Assembly (NCBI GenBank): GCA_963621145.1
Contig: CAVFDI010000017.1
Span: 1-28,350 of the forward strand
Source of the DNA: W0P28-013 sp963621145
Lineage (GTDB): Bacteria > Bacteroidota > Bacteroidia > Bacteroidales > Paludibacteraceae
Reading direction: 5' to 3'
Length of the DNA: 28,350 bases
Part shown: positions 24,614 to 28,350 of the stretch, in pieces
Position numbering within the stretch: the stretch's first letter is position 1
Layout: each line of letters begins with the position of its first letter
Position numbers and translations under genes: made by a program
The notes under the pieces: generated by a model
Databases searched by the model: none
Seen by the model: the letters and a program-made list of their open reading frames with translations, nothing else
Told to the model about the DNA's origin: nothing

Positions 24614-27070
24614 ATGAAAAGGTTTGTAATTGCACTAATTTTCGCTCTTTTGGGCATTTTTTCGCTGCAGGCGGCCGAGGTTACGGGGCGTGTGGTCGAT
24701 GCCAATGGCAATGTGATGGAATTTGTGAATGTCGCGCTCAAAATGGCCGATCGCGATGAGATTGTGAGTGGCGGAATCACCGATTTGCAGGGCAATTTCA
24801 CGCTCGAATCGCTGCCCGCTGGCACTTATCGACTCGAAATCTCGTTTGTTGGCTATGTGCCTTATAGTCAGACTGTTGAGGTGCAACGATTGAACCAAAC
24901 CATCAATCTAAAAGAGATAAAACTTACCGAAGATTCGCAAATGCTCGGCGAGGTGGAGGTGGTGAGCCAAGGCGCTGCCATGCGGTTCGATATCGATAAA
25001 AAAGTGTTCAATGTCGACCAAAATGTGGCGGCAGCAGGCGCGTCGGCTTCGGAGGTTTTGGAAAATATCCCGTCGATCGAGGTGGATAACGATGGCAACA
25101 TTTCGCTGCGGAGCAACAGCAGTGTGGAGGTGTGGATCAACGGCAAACCATCGGGGCTCGACGAGGAAAATCGTGCGCAATTTCTGGAACAGCTGCCCGC
25201 AGGAAGCATCGAAAGCATCGAAGTCATCACCAATCCGTCGGCAAAATTTAGTCCCGAAGGCACGGCGGGAATAATCAATATAGTGCTGAAAAAAGACCGT
25301 CGCAGCGGCTTTTTCGGCAGCGCGTCGGCTGGGTTGGACTATCAGATTGTTGACAAAGTGGGCGGAAATGCCAGCGTGAATTTTAACTACAGCAGTTCGA
25401 AAATCGATTTTTCGCTGAATGCAGGTTTCCGTCAGCGCAACGGCGGCGGCAAAGGCTACACCGATCGCTGGTCGCTGCACGATGGCGACACCACTTCGCT
25501 GATGCATCAGGACAATAGCGATGCGCGCAAAAGTTGGGGTTTGTTTGGTCGCGCAGGGCTCGATTGGCACATCGACGACAAAAATACGCTCGGCATTTCG
25601 GGCATGATAAACTCGAATAACGGCACAAATTGGGCGGTAATCGACTATAACACAGAGCGTTACGGCACTGTCATCGACACCGCCATCTATCATCATCGCA
25701 CCGACTCGAAAAATAAACGTCTGTCGTACGACGTGGAGTTGGACTATCTGCACGAACTCGATACGAAAGGCTCCGAAATTCGCTCGTCGCTCTCGTACAG
25801 CCGCAGCAGCCGCGACCAAAATTCCGACTACAACCAAACGGTCGACCGCGGTTGGGCTTCGGCCTATCAGCAGTTTCAGTACAATGGATTTGTGCGCCAA
25901 CGAGCCGAATTTAAGACCGATTATGTGCAGAAAATTCGCGACAATATGAAGGTGGAGGCGGGTGTTTCGGTGAATTGGCTCGATCGCTTTTCGAATTCGT
26001 ACACCAACGACCTGAAAACCTCCGACACGCTGCAATCGGCCTACAACGACTACACTTATCGCGAATGGATTGCCGCAGCCTATGCCACTTATGGCGCAAA
26101 ATTTGGCGGATTCAGTTTTTCGGTTGGCTTGCGCGGCGAATACACCAACACGCAAGTCGGCACGCGCGATTCGGCTTCGGTTGACTACATCACTTCGCAG
26201 CGCGACTATTTTCAAGTTTACCCAACGGCCTATCTTTCGTATGCTTTCCCGAACAATCACGAACTGCAGCTGAACTACACGCGTCGTGTGAATCGTCCGC
26301 GCGGACGGCAGTTGAGCGCCTATCGTAATGTGTCGGACTCGACCAATATTTCGTACGGCAATCCCGATTTGATGCCCGAATTTGCCAACGCTTTGGAACT
26401 GAACTATCTGAAATCGTGGGAGCAGCACACACTTTCGGCGTCGCTCTACTATCGCTATAGCACCAATGTGGTACAACGCGTTCAGTTCGAGTCGCCTGGT
26501 CGCGCTGGCGTGATGGAAGAGACCTACGACAATGTGGCGAGTCGCCAGTCGGTTGGTTTGGAATTGGTGGCAAAAAATAATTTCACAAAATGGCTCAACA
26601 CCACGCTCACAGGCAATGTTTTCTACGAAAAAATGAGTGCCATCGACTACAACGGCATGCACCTGCAAGATGCGTCGCAAGGCTTTTCGTGGAACATCAG
26701 ATTGATGGCTAACTTTTTGTTTACCAAAACTTTCACAGGGCAGTTGACTGCCGCCTATTTCTCGCCGCATGTCATTGCGCAGGGCAAAACCAAAGATTTT
26801 TACAGCATCGATCTTGGCTTGCGCAAATCGTTCCTCGACCGCACACTCAACCTCTCGTTCACCGTGCGCGACCTGCTCAATTCGCGTGGCTGGAAAAAAC
26901 TGACTTGGGGCGATAGCTTCTATCAAGATTTCGAACGCCAACCTGCGGGACAGCGTTTCACCCTTTCGCTCACCTACAATTTTGGCAATATGAAAGGCAA
27001 AAAACGCGACAGCGACCGCCAGCGCAGCGATTCGAATAGCGACTTTAGCGGCGGCGAAGATTTTGAATAA
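24614..27070 (+). CDS. TonB-dependent receptor-like outer-membrane protein
   Basis: Outer-membrane beta-barrel protein of 818 residues. A signal peptide (about 1-22, GIFSLQAAEV) is followed by a carboxypeptidase-regulatory-like domain (about 22-95, VTGRVVDANGNVMEFVNVAL, then GTYRLEISFVGY). A plug domain comes next (about 110-225, with ENIPSIEVDNDGNISLRSNSSVEVWINGKPSG). The rest is a barrel resembling OMP_b-brl_3 (TYNFGNM near the end), closing with a charged Asp/Ser/Arg tail (KKRDSDRQRSDSNSDFSGGEDFE, residues about 796-818). The substrate is unknown: there is no SusD partner and no riboswitch. A GTG lies 3 bp upstream of the chosen ATG 24614. The 22-bp gap to aroQ implies shared transcription, and without the inserted element the WYL gene would follow 8 bp downstream. 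Confidence 0.88.
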   Translation: MKRFVIALIFALLGIFSLQAAEVTGRVVDANGNVMEFVNVALKMADRDEIVSGGITDLQGNFTLESLPAGTYRLEISFVGYVPYSQTVEVQRLNQTINLKEIKLTEDSQMLGEVEVVSQGAAMRFDIDKKVFNVDQNVAAAGASASEVLENIPSIEVDNDGNISLRSNSSVEVWINGKPSGLDEENRAQFLEQLPAGSIESIEVITNPSAKFSPEGTAGIINIVLKKDRRSGFFGSASAGLDYQIVDKVGGNASVNFNYSSSKIDFSLNAGFRQRNGGGKGYTDRWSLHDGDTTSLMHQDNSDARKSWGLFGRAGLDWHIDDKNTLGISGMINSNNGTNWAVIDYNTERYGTVIDTAIYHHRTDSKNKRLSYDVELDYLHELDTKGSEIRSSLSYSRSSRDQNSDYNQTVDRGWASAYQQFQYNGFVRQRAEFKTDYVQKIRDNMKVEAGVSVNWLDRFSNSYTNDLKTSDTLQSAYNDYTYREWIAAAYATYGAKFGGFSFSVGLRGEYTNTQVGTRDSASVDYITSQRDYFQVYPTAYLSYAFPNNHELQLNYTRRVNRPRGRQLSAYRNVSDSTNISYGNPDLMPEFANALELNYLKSWEQHTLSASLYYRYSTNVVQRVQFESPGRAGVMEETYDNVASRQSVGLELVAKNNFTKWLNTTLTGNVFYEKMSAIDYNGMHLQDASQGFSWNIRLMANFLFTKTFTGQLTAAYFSPHVIAQGKTKDFYSIDLGLRKSFLDRTLNLSFTVRDLLNSRGWKKLTWGDSFYQDFERQPAGQRFTLSLTYNFGNMKGKKRDSDRQRSDSNSDFSGGEDFE

Positions 27071-27071
27071 T

Positions 27072-27285
27072 TAAAGGTAGGCTCTAAAAATTATCTTTGC
27101 AAGAATTTTTGAATTGTAATTGAGCAGACGTGAAGATTTTTCGAGGGAGCTGCATGTTCTGTAACTGAGAAAAGACGAAAAGTGTGACGATTTAGAAACG
27201 AAGATTCGCAAAGAGCGATCAAAGCAGCGAAAGCACTTAGGAACTTACCAATATAAAAGCGTAGAATTTTTAGAACCTACCTAAA
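27072..27285. mobile_element. MITE-like insertion with target duplication
   Basis: A 206-bp non-coding element (27076-27281). It is bounded by 17-bp inverted repeats with one mismatch: GGTAGGCTCTAAAAATT at 27076-27092, and AATTTTTAGAACCTACC at 27265-27281. TAAA directly flanks both ends (27072-27075 and 27282-27285), consistent with a 4-bp target duplication. There is no transposase frame, so it would be moved in trans or is a remnant of a larger insertion sequence. It ends 7 bp before the WYL start codon. I cannot name the parent family. Confidence 0.8.
27092..27099 (+). promoter_or_regulatory. -7 box carried by the MITE-like element
   Basis: TATCTTTG overlaps the inner end of the left inverted repeat and matches TAnnTTTG. 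It points toward the WYL gene, so the element could bring its own promoter and a leader of about 180 nt. No TTTG is seen at the usual upstream distance. Confidence 0.4.
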
Positions 27286-27288
27286 ACC

Positions 27289-28182
27289 ATGGCTCGAAAC
27301 TTTTTCAAACGATATATTTGGCTGATTAACACCGTGTTAGCTTATGGCGAGACTGGCATTTCGCGCCGCGAGATTAACGAACGCTGGTTGCAAAGCAGCG
27401 AAAATGAAGACCACGACGAGCTGCCCGAACGCACGCTGCACAACCACATTCAGGCCATTGCCGACACTTTTGGCATCGACATTGAGTGCAACAAAATGCG
27501 CCGTTACCACATTATCAACCCCAAGGCGATAGAGGACAACGGTTTGCGCCAACTGATGCTGAAAGCGATGATGAACGATGATAAGTCGTTGTACGACAGC
27601 GTTTTACTCGAAAATGTGCCATCGAGCGAGCCGTACCTTTCTACGCTGATCGAGGCCATTCGCAGCAAACACACGGTCGATATGGCATATCAGCCCTATT
27701 ACCAAACCGAGCCGACCCATTTCGAGGCGTCGCCCTACTGCCTGAAACAGTTCAAGCAGCGTTGGTATGCAGTGGTGCAAAAAAATGGCAGCGGCGAGCC
27801 GCGTATCTACGCCTTCGACCGCATAAAATCGCTTCAAATCACGCAAAATACCTTCAAAATTCCAAAAGATTTCGATGCGCACGCATTTTTCGAAAATGTG
27901 TACGGAATCTGCTTCCAATGTGGCGATGCGGTGGAGGAGGTACGGCTTAAGGTGATGAACGACCAAGTGCCATATTTCGACTCGCTGCCGCTGCATCAAA
28001 CACAGCGTAAAGTGCTGACTAACAGCGAATATTCCGTGTATAGTTATCGCCTAGCGCCAAATAAATTCGATTTTGTGCAGGAGCTGCTTACCAAGCGCGA
28101 CCGTATAGAAGTGCTCGCGCCCGAATCGCTGCGCCAAGCCATGCGCGAAACCATCGAAAATATGCTCAAAAGGTATCAGTAA
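27289..28182 (+). CDS. WYL-domain transcriptional regulator
   Basis: A 297-residue predicted DNA-binding regulator. The N-terminus (about 1-80) is a winged-helix-like segment (GISRREINERWL, then RTLHNHIQAIADTFGIDI). The WYL domain spans about 120-200, with the core RWYAVVQK (158-165; RWY stands for the usual WYL-type motif) and RIYAFDRIKSLQIT (172-185). The C-terminal WCX-like region ends in a helix (LRQAMRETIENMLKRYQ). WYL regulators sense small ligands or nucleic acids and often control stress or defence genes; the target here is unknown. The start lies 7 bp after the MITE-like element, so its native leader is interrupted. A 33-bp tandem repeat begins 13 bp after the stop. Its weak palindromic core could be a binding site, but nothing proves it. 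Confidence 0.88.
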   Translation: MARNFFKRYIWLINTVLAYGETGISRREINERWLQSSENEDHDELPERTLHNHIQAIADTFGIDIECNKMRRYHIINPKAIEDNGLRQLMLKAMMNDDKSLYDSVLLENVPSSEPYLSTLIEAIRSKHTVDMAYQPYYQTEPTHFEASPYCLKQFKQRWYAVVQKNGSGEPRIYAFDRIKSLQITQNTFKIPKDFDAHAFFENVYGICFQCGDAVEEVRLKVMNDQVPYFDSLPLHQTQRKVLTNSEYSVYSYRLAPNKFDFVQELLTKRDRIEVLAPESLRQAMRETIENMLKRYQ

Positions 28183-28195
28183 AAACTGTCCGTTC

Positions 28196-28350
28196 CTTTG
28201 GATCTGTTACAAATTTTCTCGATTTTTGCTTTGGATTTATTACAAATTTTTGGCGATTTTGCTTTGGATTTATTACAAGAAAATCGCTTTTTATGTTTGG
28301 TTTTGTTACAAAAATCTTGATTTTTTTCTTTGGATTTGTTACAAACGCTT
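28196..28350. repeat. 33-bp tandem repeat, five units, cut by window end
   Basis: Units begin at 28196, 28229, 28262, 28295 and 28328, exactly 33 bp apart. Each opens with an 18-bp core close to CTTTGGATTTGTTACAAA, followed by about 15 bp of more variable T-rich sequence. The last unit is cut by the window end, so the array may be longer. The core holds a dyad, TTTGT-T-ACAAA, perfect in units 4 and 5 and with one mismatch in units 1 and 2. At this unit size it is not a CRISPR array. Confidence 0.9.
28253..28292 (+). terminator. Terminator-like hairpin inside the repeat array
   Basis: GCGATTTT (28253-28260) and AAAATCGC (28280-28287) are perfect inverted repeats around the core of repeat unit 3, with a further CTT/AAG pairing inside. 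TTTTT follows at 28288-28292. It could terminate the WYL transcript about 70 bp after its stop. Confidence 0.4.

Noticed and set aside
24908..26941. 677-codon open frame on the minus strand inside the receptor gene
   Set aside because: It is antisense to a clear outer-membrane protein with signal peptide, plug and barrel. The product has no recognisable motif. Its openness follows from codon usage of the real gene.
28196..28350. Possible CRISPR array
   Set aside because: The whole period is 33 bp, so with an 18-bp core the spacers would be only 15 bp. Those segments are T-rich and low-complexity, and no cas gene is in view.
28196..28350. The LWICYK-type repeat peptide as an annotated gene
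   Set aside because: No start codon is visible in that frame near the array, the window ends before a stop, and the opposite strand is open too. I list it only as a hypothesis.

Overview
The window looks like a contig from a member of the Bacteroidota, probably Bacteroidales. It has SusC/BtuB-type TonB-dependent receptors, Bacteroidota promoter signatures (TTTG, then TAnnTTTG), surface lipoproteins, PCMD-like and cadherin-like surface domains, and a C-terminus resembling a type IX secretion (T9SS) sorting domain. A run of 56 N at 8399-8454 marks a scaffold gap. The genes are ordinary chromosomal ones plus a block of very large surface proteins.

Layout. (1) 24-965, minus: malate dehydrogenase. 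(2) 1068-5918, plus: a vitamin B12 uptake operon. A promoter and cobalamin riboswitch, with a terminator-like expression platform, precede a BtuB-like receptor, a BtuG-like beta-propeller lipoprotein and a third surface lipoprotein; a terminator follows. (3) 6009-9537, minus: mutL, a small membrane protein conserved in this phylum, the gap, and mannose-1-phosphate guanylyltransferase. (4) 9783-22648, minus: two surface proteins, one of 973 aa and one of 3269 aa with about 30 cadherin-like repeats and two PCMD-like domains, closed by a clear terminator. (5) 22777-24066, minus: a small unknown protein and a phosphoglycolate-phosphatase-like HAD enzyme. (6) 24103-28182, plus: aroQ, an outer-membrane receptor with a carboxypeptidase-regulatory-like N-terminus, a 206-bp MITE-like element, and a WYL-domain regulator. 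(7) 28196-28350: an exactly 33-bp-periodic tandem repeat that runs off the window end.

How the genes work together. The riboswitch would shut down the B12 operon when cobalamin is plentiful; the two lipoproteins would capture the ligand at the surface and pass it to the TonB-dependent channel. The 973-aa and 3269-aa proteins are probably co-expressed and surface-exposed or secreted. Removing the MITE and one copy of its target duplication leaves only 8 bp between the receptor gene and the WYL gene, so aroQ, receptor and regulator were probably one operon before insertion.

The least explained items are the 33-bp repeat array next to the WYL gene, the MITE that splits the operon, the giant repeat protein, and the third B12-locus lipoprotein. 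No rRNA, tRNA or CRISPR array was seen.
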